Of a stretch of 47,953 bases of DNA, positions 8,059 through 16,408 are shown one piece after another. Within the stretch, counting starts at the first letter, position 1. Each line of letters begins with the position of its first letter. Source of the stretch: Microcoleus sp. LEGE 07076 (lineage in GTDB: Bacteria > Cyanobacteriota > Cyanobacteriia > Cyanobacteriales > Microcoleaceae); the NCBI RefSeq assembly GCF_015207455.1, contig NZ_JADEWV010000024.1:1-47953 (forward strand). The letters are read 5' to 3'. Position numbers and translations under genes: made by a program. The notes beneath the pieces were generated by a model, which worked only from the letters and a program-made list of their open reading frames with translations, was not told where the DNA came from and made no database searches.

Positions 8059-9255
8059 ATGCTAAGCAGCGCCGCATTGAGGAAAACAGGGACAGGGTGG
8101 GAATTTGTCAGCGAAGAGGCTGTAGAGGATTTTGTCGAAGTTCACTTGCAAAGTTTACTCGGTTTGACGGTCATCAAGCGGCAATTCACTGTTAACGAAC
8201 AAAGATGCGATATTATAGCGGTGGACGAGAATAAACAGTTAGTTGTGGTGGAGTTAAAAAACGCTGAAGATCGATATATCGTCCAGCAGTTAACTCGTTA
8301 TTACGATGCTTTGTTGGAACACAAACCTTTTGCCGATCGCGTGGATTACGCTCAACCCGTTCGCTTAATCGCAATTACGCCAAAATTTCACAGGGATAAT
8401 CTTACCGACAGGAAGTATCACGGGCTATTTTTTCAGTTTTTGCAATTTGCGATCGTTCCTGACGGGGAAAAATTATCTTTACAACTGAAAGATGTAGATA
8501 CCGAACATATTGCACGAGTAGAGATTGCAGATCGGCAAACAGAAAGGACTGATAATATACCGAGTCCACCTAAAGCATTTATAAAACTATTAAGTCAGTG
8601 CGAGCTTAGTGAACAGGAAGACATATTGAAAATCAGGCATAAAATTCTTAGCTTCGATGGACGAATGGAAGAAATCACTGCTAGTGGCAGTATTAAGTTC
8701 GGAAATGGCAACAGTAAGACCAGTAAATTCTGTGCAGAGTTATGTTCTGACAGTAAAGGAAATCTCATCTTGTTTTTGTGGCTACCTTTAAAAGGTCTGA
8801 CAAGTAAAACTATTTCAAGAGCAAGAGTTTGGACAGATTGGAATGACAAGGCATTGATTGAGGGTTATGTTACAAGTGGAATTGGTTCTAAAATTAGCTC
8901 TCGCAAGAAAGTAATAGGTAATCAAACAGAAAAAGTCAAGCAAAACATAACAAACATCCAACAATGGCGACAAAATTATACACATACTTATTTTATCCAA
9001 AAAAGCTTGATAGAGTATATAAACAGCGCAATTAAACTTATTGAAAGCTCTGTCAAATCTAAAATTTTCACTTATGAAGAAATGAAATATATAGATTTAG
9101 CTAAAGATGTAAAAACTATTTTTATTGAAATGAAAATTGCCGAACACTATCCGAATATCTTAGAAACTATAGACGAGTTAGATAAGCGCGCCTGTAAATT
9201 TACTTCAGGTCAATTAATTGATTTAGCCCTGCAAAAATGGCTGGAAAGACTTTAA
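8059..9255 (+). CDS. PD-(D/E)XK nuclease, NucS/DUF91-like N-terminal domain
   Basis: The first 100 or so residues carry a NucS-like nuclease core: an EEAVEDFVEVHL helix, then Asp51 in CDIIAVDE, and Glu65-Leu-Lys67 in VVVELKN, followed by the QQLTRYYDALL helix. This is the classic D-ExK metal site. The remaining 280 residues are Lys/Ile-rich with lower GC than the N-terminus and match nothing I can name. NucS acts on branched or mismatched DNA, but here the partner domain differs, so a defence or repair role is only inferred. The gene stands alone, just past the toxin-antitoxin region. Confidence 0.75.
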   Translation: MLSSAALRKTGTGWEFVSEEAVEDFVEVHLQSLLGLTVIKRQFTVNEQRCDIIAVDENKQLVVVELKNAEDRYIVQQLTRYYDALLEHKPFADRVDYAQPVRLIAITPKFHRDNLTDRKYHGLFFQFLQFAIVPDGEKLSLQLKDVDTEHIARVEIADRQTERTDNIPSPPKAFIKLLSQCELSEQEDILKIRHKILSFDGRMEEITASGSIKFGNGNSKTSKFCAELCSDSKGNLILFLWLPLKGLTSKTISRARVWTDWNDKALIEGYVTSGIGSKISSRKKVIGNQTEKVKQNITNIQQWRQNYTHTYFIQKSLIEYINSAIKLIESSVKSKIFTYEEMKYIDLAKDVKTIFIEMKIAEHYPNILETIDELDKRACKFTSGQLIDLALQKWLERL

Positions 9256-9426
9256 GGGTAAAATTTCGACGATCGCACCCATCACCGCATCACCCCCTTA
9301 CCCAATCCATCTGCGTCTATCTGCGTGCATCTGCGGTTAAAAACATCAAATCAATAGCTTGGCAACAAATCCAACTACCAAACCTTGATATAATATTACA
9401 TCAAGAAGCCAAACTAAAACCAACTA

Positions 9427-10065
9427 ATGCCACAAACAGTCTGGATCGCACGACACGGAAACCGCATCGACTTCGTAAACCCCGACTGGTTTCTCACCGC
9501 AGAACACCGCTACGATCCGCACCTTTCCGAAGACGGTCACATTCAAGCCAAACAACTCGCCGATCGCCTCAAAGGTGAAGGAATTTCTCATATTTTTGCT
9601 TCCCCTTTTCTGCGAACTGTCCAAACTGCCAATCACGCGGCAGAAGCTCTTGATTTGTCGATAAAACTAGAGTGGGGACTTTGCGAATGGCTGAATCCTG
9701 AATGGATGACGGAAATGCCGGAAACTGAGTCTGTCGCAGATTTGTGCAGGCGTTTTCCCAGGATTGATGCTGCTTACAAAGGCGGTATTGCTAGTTATCC
9801 CGAAACTGGGGAAGCTTGTCTCAAAAGGGCGGGGGAAACTGCTAAACGCCTCGCTGCTGAGTTTCCCGAAGATATGTTATTAGTAGGTCACGGTGCGTCG
9901 GTTTTGGGAAGTGCGATCGGGCTGGCGGGCGGTGCTGAAACGGAAATTAACGCTTCTCTGTGCTGTTTGGTGAAAGTGGTGCGGGAAGATGTACAATGGT
10001 CGATCGAACTTAATGGCGATACTTCCCACCTGACGGACGCTGAAACTGCGATCCGGTTTAACTAG
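9427..10065 (+). CDS. Histidine phosphatase superfamily protein
   Basis: A phosphoglycerate mutase-like fold acting through a phosphohistidine intermediate. The motif ARHGN supplies catalytic His10; PFLRT gives the phosphate-binding Arg; LLVGHGAS supplies the second His at about 155. The 212-residue length is normal for the broad-specificity phosphatase branch. The natural substrate cannot be told. The gap before it (9256-9426) contains a repetitive CATCTGCGTCTATCTGCG tract found in variants elsewhere in the window. The yebC gene follows 44 bp later in the same direction, with a TGACTAA-type heptamer repeat in between. Confidence 0.85.
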   Translation: MPQTVWIARHGNRIDFVNPDWFLTAEHRYDPHLSEDGHIQAKQLADRLKGEGISHIFASPFLRTVQTANHAAEALDLSIKLEWGLCEWLNPEWMTEMPETESVADLCRRFPRIDAAYKGGIASYPETGEACLKRAGETAKRLAAEFPEDMLLVGHGASVLGSAIGLAGGAETEINASLCCLVKVVREDVQWSIELNGDTSHLTDAETAIRFN

Positions 10066-10109
10066 AAAAATGACTGCTGACTAATGACTACTGACTAACA
10101 ATAATCGAT

Positions 10110-10877
10110 ATGGCTGGACACAGTAAATGGGCGAATATTAAACGCCAAAAAGCGAGAGTTGACGCTGTTAAAGGCAAGGTTTTTGCTAGAATATCTCGCG
10201 AAATTATTGTCGCGGCCCGCAGCGGAGTTCCCGATCCCGCCGGCAATTTTCAACTGCGGACAGCTATTGAAAAAGCCAAGGCGGCGGATATTCCTAATGA
10301 AAACATCGAAAGGGCGATCGCCAAAGGTGCTGGTTTGGCCGGGGGGGGTTCGGAATTAGAAGCTATTCGCTACGAAGGTTACGGCGTTGGCGGGGTGGCG
10401 ATTTTGATTGAAGCCCTGACAGACAACCGCAACCGCACGGCGGCTGACTTGCGAGAAGCTTTTAGTAAAAATGGCGGCAATTTGGGCGAAACTGGTTGTG
10501 TGGGCTGGATGTTCGACCAGAAAGGGGTTTGTACCGTGGGCGGCCCGATTGATGAGGAACAATTGTTTGAAGCTTCCCTAGAAGGCGAAGCAGAATCCTA
10601 TGATTTGATATCAATTGATGAGGATACTGAAGGTGCAGAGGTTTTTACAAATGTGGCTAATTTGGAAAAGCTTGCTGAGGTTTTGAAACAACAAAATTTG
10701 ACAGTTTTGCAGTCAGAAAATCGCTGGATTCCGAGCAATACAGTGGAAATAGAAACTCCTGAAAAAGCTAAATTGCTCCTGAAGTTAATGGATGCGCTGG
10801 AAGATTTGGAAGACGTGCAAAGCGTGACGGCTAATTTTGAAATGACAGATGAATTGATGTCTTTGAGTATGGTTTAA
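10110..10877 (+). CDS. yebC: YebC/PmpR (TACO1) family protein
   Basis: MAGHSKWANIKRQKA is the family signature start, and the 255-residue length is standard. YebC proteins have been described as DNA-binding regulators and, more recently, as ribosome-associated factors that help translate difficult sequences. All three domains appear intact. Its last 195 bp (10683-10877) occur a second time at 13155-13349 with 9 base differences, beyond the large Mrr-fusion gene, so this locus has undergone a duplication or insertion exactly at the 3' end of yebC. Confidence 0.95.
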   Translation: MAGHSKWANIKRQKARVDAVKGKVFARISREIIVAARSGVPDPAGNFQLRTAIEKAKAADIPNENIERAIAKGAGLAGGGSELEAIRYEGYGVGGVAILIEALTDNRNRTAADLREAFSKNGGNLGETGCVGWMFDQKGVCTVGGPIDEEQLFEASLEGEAESYDLISIDEDTEGAEVFTNVANLEKLAEVLKQQNLTVLQSENRWIPSNTVEIETPEKAKLLLKLMDALEDLEDVQSVTANFEMTDELMSLSMV

Positions 10878-11079
10878 TGGTTGAAAGATGAGGGATCGGG
10901 AGCATCCTGCTGGCACTGCAAAAAAAGACGAAAACTCGCCAGCAGGACGATCGCGCTACACTATTACCAGGAAACGAATCCCCATCTGTACGCAAGGGGG
11001 GAGTGTCAATCCAACGCATTGCTGAAAAAGCTGCATTGAAAATCTCAACCCACAGTAAATCTCAACCCACAGTAAAGCC
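10878..11079. other. Intergenic segment with two hairpins between yebC and the Mrr fusion
   Basis: TCCTGCTGGC (10905-10914) pairs perfectly with GCCAGCAGGA (10938-10947), a dispersed palindromic repeat or terminator after yebC. Next, GAATCCCC...GGGGAGTGTCA (10976-11008) resembles the right-end hairpin of tnpB-type IS200/IS605 elements. AATCTCAACCCACAGTAAA is present twice in tandem just before the ATG at 11080. Confidence 0.55.
10976..11009 (+). repeat. IS200/IS605-like right-end hairpin, copy A
   Basis: TCCCC (10979-10983) pairs with GGGGA (10998-11002), and GTGTCAAT follows. The pattern GAATCCC...GGGGAGTGTCA is shared with copy B at 13121-13153. I recall this form from the 3' ends of cyanobacterial tnpB elements; no transposase gene is present here. 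Confidence 0.45.
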
Positions 11080-13104
11080 ATGCTAGATAAAAACGAAAGC
11101 AAAATAGACAGCACCCACTCAGAAGAAGTTCTCTCAGCAACCGAAGTATCAGAAACCAAGGATCGATCCGAATCAAAGGTGCAGGCTGAACCAGGGGGTA
11201 AATCCAATTGGTTCGGTTCCGTGTTCGGAGCCGTCTCTGCAAGCGCGAGTGCAGTAGGAAATGCGGCGACGAGTGCGGGAAGTGCGATTGTTGATACGGC
11301 GAGTGCGGTGGGGAATGCCGCCGGCACTGCTGGAAGTGCGATTGTTGATACGGCGAGTGCGGTGGGGAATGCAGCCGTCAGTGCTGGAAGTGCGATTTTT
11401 GTTAATACCGCGAGTGCGGTGGGGAATGCAGGGGCGAGTGCGGGAAGTGCAGCAATGCAAGTTCCCAATTTTTTTGGTTCATCCCTAGTTTTTATTTCGC
11501 AGAGTCCTATCCTGAAAAAACTGACCCAAAATTTCAAAATCGACTGGTTAGTTAGTGCGATCAATAAAGTTGATGTCGTGACTGCCGAGGCGCAAGTTCG
11601 AGAGTTGCAGCGCCAATATCCTCACGAGAAACCTCAAGAAATCGCACATCGCTTAATGGTGGAAAAAGCCTTGCTAGCGGCAGGAAGTGGCTTGGTTAGC
11701 AGTTTAGTTCCGGGCGCAGCTTTGGCATTGGCTGGCATGGATTTAGCGGCAATTACGGCGTTATCCGCCGAGTTGGTTTATCAAATAGCTGCCGCCTATG
11801 GAATGGATTTGCAATCGAGCGATCGCCAAAAAGAAGTTGTCGCTATTTTCGGTTTATCCTTGGGGAGCAATTTAGCGATCGAAGCTGGAGTTACGCTTGT
11901 CAGCAATATTCCCTTGGCGGGTGCGGTAATTAATGCTAGCGCCAGTGCGGCAATGATTTACGCGCTGGGATACGGTGCTTGTCGGTTTTATGAAGCCGAT
12001 CTCGATTCCTCTGAAATCGAAACCAAGCTCGAAGATTTACAAGAGGTATTGCAAGCGGAAAGTGAGCAATATTTAGAGACAGCGATCGCACAAGAAACGG
12101 TGATGGATTGGATTTTGGTGTATGTCGTCTATGCCAGCAAAAAATTCACTCGATGGGATGAGTTATTACCGGAATTACGAGCGGCGAATTTAAATCCCAG
12201 GACTTTAGCTGAGATTGAAGCTGTGACAAATAAATCTAAATTGCTTCCCAAGTTGGATATTTTACTTGCACAACTCGAACTTGACTTTGCCGAACCACTT
12301 TTAAAGCGATGCACTGAGATGATCGAGGCTGACGGTGAAATTAATCAACAAGAGGGGAAAATTTTGCTGACAATTCAACGGGCTGTTTTGAGCAAAAGAA
12401 AGCAAGCTCAAAAGCCAGCCCAGCAAACTTGGATCGAGGCTGCGGTACCGCCACCCACTGAAGCACAAACTGAAGTCCAAGCTGAATCACAAATTCCCTC
12501 TTTATCTTCTGATTCTCCTTCTACTAATAATTTGAGTTCGAGTATGCTGCAAAATTTCCAAAAAATCCTAAAAGTTGCTGGGCGATTAGACGTGCCAAAG
12601 ATTGCGAATTTAATAGATACTGAATCACAAGCTCCTCCCTTATCTTCTCATTCTCCTTCTACTAAGTTGAGTGCAATTCTGCTGAAAAAATTCAAGCAGA
12701 TTTTAGCAGGTTCTACGCGGTTAGAAGTGGCAGAGATTGGGTATTTAATCGATCAGGTCGATCGCATGACAGGAGAAGAGTTTGAGGAATTTTTAGCTTG
12801 CTGTTTCCGTAATCTCGGTTATGCGGTCGAAATGACACCCAAAACAGGGGATTTTGGTGCGGACTTGATTCTCTCTAAAGCCCGCAAGAAAACCGTTGTC
12901 CAGGCAAAACGCTATCAAGGAAAAGTGGGAAATTCCGCCGTGCAAGAAGTGGTTAGTGCGGTTAAGTATTACGGAGCGCAAGATGCGATCGTTATTACAA
13001 ACAGTATGTTTACATCCAATGCTCATAAACTGGCTAAAGCGAATGGGGTACAACTCTGGGGAAGAGAACAGTTAATTGATTTAGTGATTCGAGCTAAAAA
13101 ATAA
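11080..13104 (+). CDS. Mrr-type restriction endonuclease fused to DUF697/EcsC-like and TerB-like regions
   Basis: A 674-residue multidomain protein. Residues about 53-126 hold four copies of an 18-residue Ala/Ser/Gly repeat (ASAVGNAATSAGSAIVDT type). About 190-310 is a hydrophobic, glycine/alanine-rich region like DUF697 or EcsC that may contact the membrane. About 330-440 is helical with EADGEINQQEGKILL, the acidic signature of TerB-like domains. After a Ser/Pro linker with a duplicated segment (SQIPSLSSDSPST / SQAPPLSSHSPST), residues 560-674 form an Mrr catalytic domain with GADLI (Asp595) and Gln608-Ala-Lys610. Mrr nucleases cut modified or foreign DNA. Membrane sensing coupled to DNA cleavage is my inference. 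It is flanked by IS-like hairpins and a yebC tail copy. Confidence 0.8.
   Translation: MLDKNESKIDSTHSEEVLSATEVSETKDRSESKVQAEPGGKSNWFGSVFGAVSASASAVGNAATSAGSAIVDTASAVGNAAGTAGSAIVDTASAVGNAAVSAGSAIFVNTASAVGNAGASAGSAAMQVPNFFGSSLVFISQSPILKKLTQNFKIDWLVSAINKVDVVTAEAQVRELQRQYPHEKPQEIAHRLMVEKALLAAGSGLVSSLVPGAALALAGMDLAAITALSAELVYQIAAAYGMDLQSSDRQKEVVAIFGLSLGSNLAIEAGVTLVSNIPLAGAVINASASAAMIYALGYGACRFYEADLDSSEIETKLEDLQEVLQAESEQYLETAIAQETVMDWILVYVVYASKKFTRWDELLPELRAANLNPRTLAEIEAVTNKSKLLPKLDILLAQLELDFAEPLLKRCTEMIEADGEINQQEGKILLTIQRAVLSKRKQAQKPAQQTWIEAAVPPPTEAQTEVQAESQIPSLSSDSPSTNNLSSSMLQNFQKILKVAGRLDVPKIANLIDTESQAPPLSSHSPSTKLSAILLKKFKQILAGSTRLEVAEIGYLIDQVDRMTGEEFEEFLACCFRNLGYAVEMTPKTGDFGADLILSKARKKTVVQAKRYQGKVGNSAVQEVVSAVKYYGAQDAIVITNSMFTSNAHKLAKANGVQLWGREQLIDLVIRAKK
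11239..11458 (+). repeat. In-frame 54-bp tandem repeat inside the Mrr-fusion gene
   Basis: Four units, one of them 57 bp, encode the 18-residue ASAVGNA..SAGSAIVDT repeat. Units two and three share long exact stretches (GCGAGTGCGGTGGGGAATGC), which implies recent slippage or unequal recombination. Confidence 0.85.
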
Positions 13105-13120
13105 GGTATCTATGAACCAA

Positions 13121-13153
13121 GAATCCCAGTCTCTGAAAGAGCGGGGAGTGTCA
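13121..13153 (+). repeat. IS200/IS605-like right-end hairpin, copy B, at the junction with the yebC tail
   Basis: GAATCCCAGTCTCTGAAAGA leads into GCGGGGAGTGTCA. TCCC near 13124 pairs with GGGA near 13144. The next base, 13154, is where similarity to yebC begins, so this hairpin sits exactly on the boundary, as an element end would. Confidence 0.5.
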
Positions 13154-13154
13154 T

Positions 13155-13349
13155 TTGAAACAACAAAATTTTACAGTTTTGCAGTCAAAAAATCGCTGGA
13201 TTCCGAGCAATACAGTGGAAATAGAAACTCCTGAAAAAGCCAAATCGCTCCTGAAGTTAATGGACGCGCTGGAAGATTTGGACGACGTGCAAAGCGTGAC
13301 GGCTAATTTTGAAATGACCGATGAATTAATGTCTTTGAGTATGGTGTAA
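13155..13349 (+). pseudogene. Duplicated 3' tail of yebC
   Basis: These 195 bases match yebC 10683-10877 with 9 substitutions and no gaps (about 95 percent identity). The frame is still open from a TTG and ends with the same SLSMV C-terminus. It encodes only the last 64 residues of YebC, with changes such as Leu to Phe, Glu to Lys, Leu to Ser and Glu to Asp. No start signal is convincing, so it is treated as a gene fragment. It marks the right side of the segment that holds the Mrr-fusion gene. Confidence 0.85.
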
Positions 13350-13390
13350 TATCAAATCCGGTAGCATCGTCCTGTATTCAGATATCTATT

Positions 13391-13440
13391 CTCTCCCTCT
13401 GTGTCCTCTGTGTTCTCTGCGGTTAAATCATTCCGATGCA
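13391..13440. repeat. Dispersed CTCTGTGTTCTCTGCGGTTAAA repeat, copy 1
   Basis: TGTGTTCTCTGCGGTTAAAT is followed by ATTCCGATGCAAC. A close relative lies at 42713-42773 (TTCTCTGCGG, GGTTAAATAATTCCGATCCA). A related CTGCGTGCATCTGCGGTTAA tract is at 9309-9343. These look like members of one non-coding repeat family. Confidence 0.6.
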
Positions 13441-13465
13441 ACCGGAAACGATATAACGATCTAAA

Positions 13466-14068
13466 TCACCAGATTTTTGCCATCCGCAAGACAAATCCCG
13501 GTAACTCTGGATCGGCGCTGACTGTTTCAGGATTATCTAAAATTTCAGGTTCGCGATCGGGACGGTAGATGTAGACTTTTCGGTTTTTGCGATCGACTAA
13601 AAAGCCGAGCGATACACCGTTGTCAATATATTCTTGCATCTTGTTTTGCAATCCCTTGAGAGTGTCGCTAGCCGATCGCAATTCAATCACAAAGTCGGGA
13701 CAAATCGGTGCGAATGAGGCTTTTTGTGCTTCAGTTAAGGCATTCCAGCGCTCTAGTTTAATCCATGAGGCATCGGGAGAGCGGGTTGCTCCATTCGGCA
13801 AGTTAAAGCCTGCACTGGAGTCAAACGCTTCACCTGTGCCATCTTGTTCTGCCCAGTTCCCCAATTGTACGGCAATCTTACCGTTGCGGTTCCCTGTATC
13901 TGAAAAGGCTGGTGGCATAATAATAACTTCCCCGCTGGCTGTACGCTCAATTCTCAAATCGCGATTAACCAGACAGAATTCATAGAACTGTTCAACTGTC
14001 ATCGATTCGATCGCAGGGAGATTGACAGTCAGTGGGACGCTCATGCTTTGAATTAGCAGCGTCGTCAT
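13466..14068 (-). CDS. Uma2-family (DUF820) endonuclease
   Basis: At 200 residues this is the standard-length Uma2 type. It has the N-terminal MTVEQFYEFCLVN helix, RSPDASWI (Asp), CPDFVIELRS (Glu before ELRS), the KMQEYIDNGVSLGFLVD helix-strand, and a C-terminal GFVLRMAKIW. These are the expected elements of the restriction-like fold. It belongs to a different subgroup from the two coiled-coil Uma2 proteins in this window. It is a single gene, convergent with the yebC-tail segment. Confidence 0.9.
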   Translation of the reverse strand: MTTLLIQSMSVPLTVNLPAIESMTVEQFYEFCLVNRDLRIERTASGEVIIMPPAFSDTGNRNGKIAVQLGNWAEQDGTGEAFDSSAGFNLPNGATRSPDASWIKLERWNALTEAQKASFAPICPDFVIELRSASDTLKGLQNKMQEYIDNGVSLGFLVDRKNRKVYIYRPDREPEILDNPETVSADPELPGFVLRMAKIW

Positions 14069-14171
14069 GGTTTTTCCTTTTTTTGGTGGAGGCGTGACAG
14101 AATACCTTGAACTTATCGTATCTTAGCTTGGCGATCGCGATTCGCAGCCTTGTATCCGCTTTCGGGCGGTG

Positions 14172-16046
14172 TCAATCATATTTTTTGCCTGTCAGCAAAT
14201 AAGTAATCATGTATCCCTTGCCCTTAATTTGAATAGCGCCGCGCTTCTGAAATGTATATTTATCCTTTAATACTTCGTAGGTTTCGGCGGTGACTTGAAT
14301 GCAGCCGGTTATGCCGTGGGATTCCATGCGCGAAGCAATATTTACTGTGTCGCCCCAAAGGTCGTAAATAAACTTTTTTAAGCCGATGACACCGGCAACT
14401 ACAGGGCCGCTGCTAATCCCGATCCGAATGCTGAAAGGTTCTGAATGATCTAAACTCAGAAGCCGAATTTCGTGCAGCATATCGATCGCCATATTGGCGA
14501 TTGCCTCGGCATGATCTTCTCGCGGCGTAGGTAAACCGCCGACAACCATGTAAGCATCACCAATAGTCTTAATTTTCTCTAAACCGTGGCGATCGGCCAA
14601 GTGGTCAAAAGCCGAAAAAATATCGTTGAGAACTTGCACCACCGCAGTAGCTGAAATTCTCGACGAAAGCTCTGTAAAGCCCACAATGTCGGCAAACATC
14701 ACAGTCACTTCCGCAAAACTTTCGGCGATATTGTGTTCGTTGTCCTTCAAACGCAGCGCAATCGCTGCCGGCAAAACGTTCAGCAGCAGTTCCTCGGATT
14801 TAACTTGTTCGAGTTCCAACTGTTGGTAAGCAGTCTGTAACTTTTCGGCTTGGCTAATTCTTTCTCGGGCTAGCTTTTCGATTTGGGCGGTGCGGCTCAA
14901 AGCAGTCAGCATATATGTGACTGGAATCAGAGTCCACAGCATCCCCATAGTCAGAGTTCCCCAAGAGCGCCAGTGCTTGCGAATCTTGCGAATTTCCGGC
15001 GTTGCGGACACATACAGAGACCACTGGCGGCCGCTAATTTTTAGCATCCTTTGACAGGCTGTGCGATTTGGATCTCGATCGTCCTGAATCGGGCAGTTGG
15101 AACGCAGCTCTCGCTCTGCCGCGGCCGATGCTGTCAGCACTTGTTGGGTGGCTGATTGGAAAATCAACGCAAATTGCTGAATTTGGCTCTCAGGAGCCCG
15201 ATCTTTGAGAATCGGCTTCCCCGTTGGCGGTAACAGCGGCACTGCTGGTTGCTTGTCTGAAGCCTCGCTGGCGAGATAAATGGTGAGGTAGTCGGTATTG
15301 CGTCCTTTTAAAGAGGTTTGAAAAATATCTTTGCCTCGAAATATGCCCAGAACAAATCCTTGCAGCAGTTGGCGGCGCGATTCGAGGGTAATCGGTTTAG
15401 TGCTGTTTTGGTAAATCGGAACTATTACCAAAAGACCGGGTTCGGCGGAATTGCCCTCAGTTAGCCCGATGTAGCTGGTGACAATCATTTCTCCGGTATC
15501 GCGCGCTCGATCGATCACCGCCCGGATTTTCGGAGCAGAGGCGAGGTCAAAGCCCAACGCTGTCTCGTTTCCGGCTGTTGGTTCCACGTAGAAAGCCGGG
15601 AAGTATTCGGCACGCTGGTCGGCCTTACGCAGTTCTCCTCGGGGGCCGCGCTCTGTAATCTCGAAGCTGGAGTCGGTTTCGGTTCTGGCTTTGGCTTCGT
15701 AGTTGAGCCGCTCGGAACTGGGGACGCGGGGGGCCCAAGCCAGCAGTTGCAGGCTGGGGTGGACGGATAGGGGACGGCCGACAAAGCTGGCAAAAGAGGA
15801 ACGTTCGACGGCGCTGAAGGCTTTCATGTAGTCGCTGAGGGCGAGAACTGCGTCTAAGTCCGAGTTGATCTGGCGTTCGATGCCGATCGAAATATCGTCA
15901 ATGCGGCGGTGCATTTCGTAGTCGCGGCGCTTGTCTTCCCAGTCCCAAACCAAGGCAAATGCCAGGGCCGACAGTCCCACACCCAAAACGAGCGTCAACC
16001 CGGCTGGAATGTAGCGAGACCACGAGAAAGGTAATTTTTTCAGCAT
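14172..16046 (-). CDS. CHASE-domain class III adenylate cyclase
   Basis: A 624-residue membrane receptor that should make cAMP. TM1 is at about 14-34, then a periplasmic CHASE1 domain (about 70-300, with AWAPRVPSSERL and LGFDLAS), TM2 at about 357-380, a short coiled linker, and the catalytic domain at about 440-620. FADIVGF and IGDAYMV give the two metal-binding aspartates. The Lys in EKIKT and the Asp in YDLWGD are the adenine-specifying pair, and NIASRM gives the transition-state Asn and Arg. The activating ligand is unknown. It lies downstream of, and in the same direction as, a LOV histidine kinase. Confidence 0.9.
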   Translation of the reverse strand: MLKKLPFSWSRYIPAGLTLVLGVGLSALAFALVWDWEDKRRDYEMHRRIDDISIGIERQINSDLDAVLALSDYMKAFSAVERSSFASFVGRPLSVHPSLQLLAWAPRVPSSERLNYEAKARTETDSSFEITERGPRGELRKADQRAEYFPAFYVEPTAGNETALGFDLASAPKIRAVIDRARDTGEMIVTSYIGLTEGNSAEPGLLVIVPIYQNSTKPITLESRRQLLQGFVLGIFRGKDIFQTSLKGRNTDYLTIYLASEASDKQPAVPLLPPTGKPILKDRAPESQIQQFALIFQSATQQVLTASAAAERELRSNCPIQDDRDPNRTACQRMLKISGRQWSLYVSATPEIRKIRKHWRSWGTLTMGMLWTLIPVTYMLTALSRTAQIEKLARERISQAEKLQTAYQQLELEQVKSEELLLNVLPAAIALRLKDNEHNIAESFAEVTVMFADIVGFTELSSRISATAVVQVLNDIFSAFDHLADRHGLEKIKTIGDAYMVVGGLPTPREDHAEAIANMAIDMLHEIRLLSLDHSEPFSIRIGISSGPVVAGVIGLKKFIYDLWGDTVNIASRMESHGITGCIQVTAETYEVLKDKYTFQKRGAIQIKGKGYMITYLLTGKKYD

Positions 16047-16408
16047 AATTGCCTAATGAATAAGGGCAGCAGATGAGCGCACCGCTGAATGCAATTAATT
16101 TCGGCCTGTGAGTGCGGTTAATTCCACTGGTGTTAACAATTCCCTGAAAACCTTTGTCTATCTGGTTTATATCCAAAAGCAGACTTCCGTGGCATCCCCC
16201 CTGATTGTTGGGGACTAGGGGTAGACGCCAGAGCTGCTTCCGGTTCCCCCGAATCGTTGCGGGGGTAGCGGAGGGTTCTGCTCTCAATCGTCAGACAGCA
16301 GACAGGTACTACATTTGACCTGTTTGTTGACACTAACGGCTTAATTCAAAACCCCGATCGCTCTAGCACCCACAGCAATTGGCAATTAAAAGTTAAATAT
16401 TGAAACTT
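16047..16408. other. Intergenic region between cyclase and LOV-kinase genes
   Basis: This 362-bp stretch probably contains the cyclase promoter (read on the minus strand). I see G/C-rich blocks such as CATCCCCCCTGATTGTTGGG and CGTTGCGGGGGTAGCGGAGG, but no convincing hairpin with a U-tract, no RNA gene and no coding frame with a plausible start. Confidence 0.4.

Noticed and set aside
11173..11564. Minus-strand frames opposite the Ala-rich repeat
   Set aside because: They are antisense to the Mrr-fusion repeat and simply mirror its 54-bp period.
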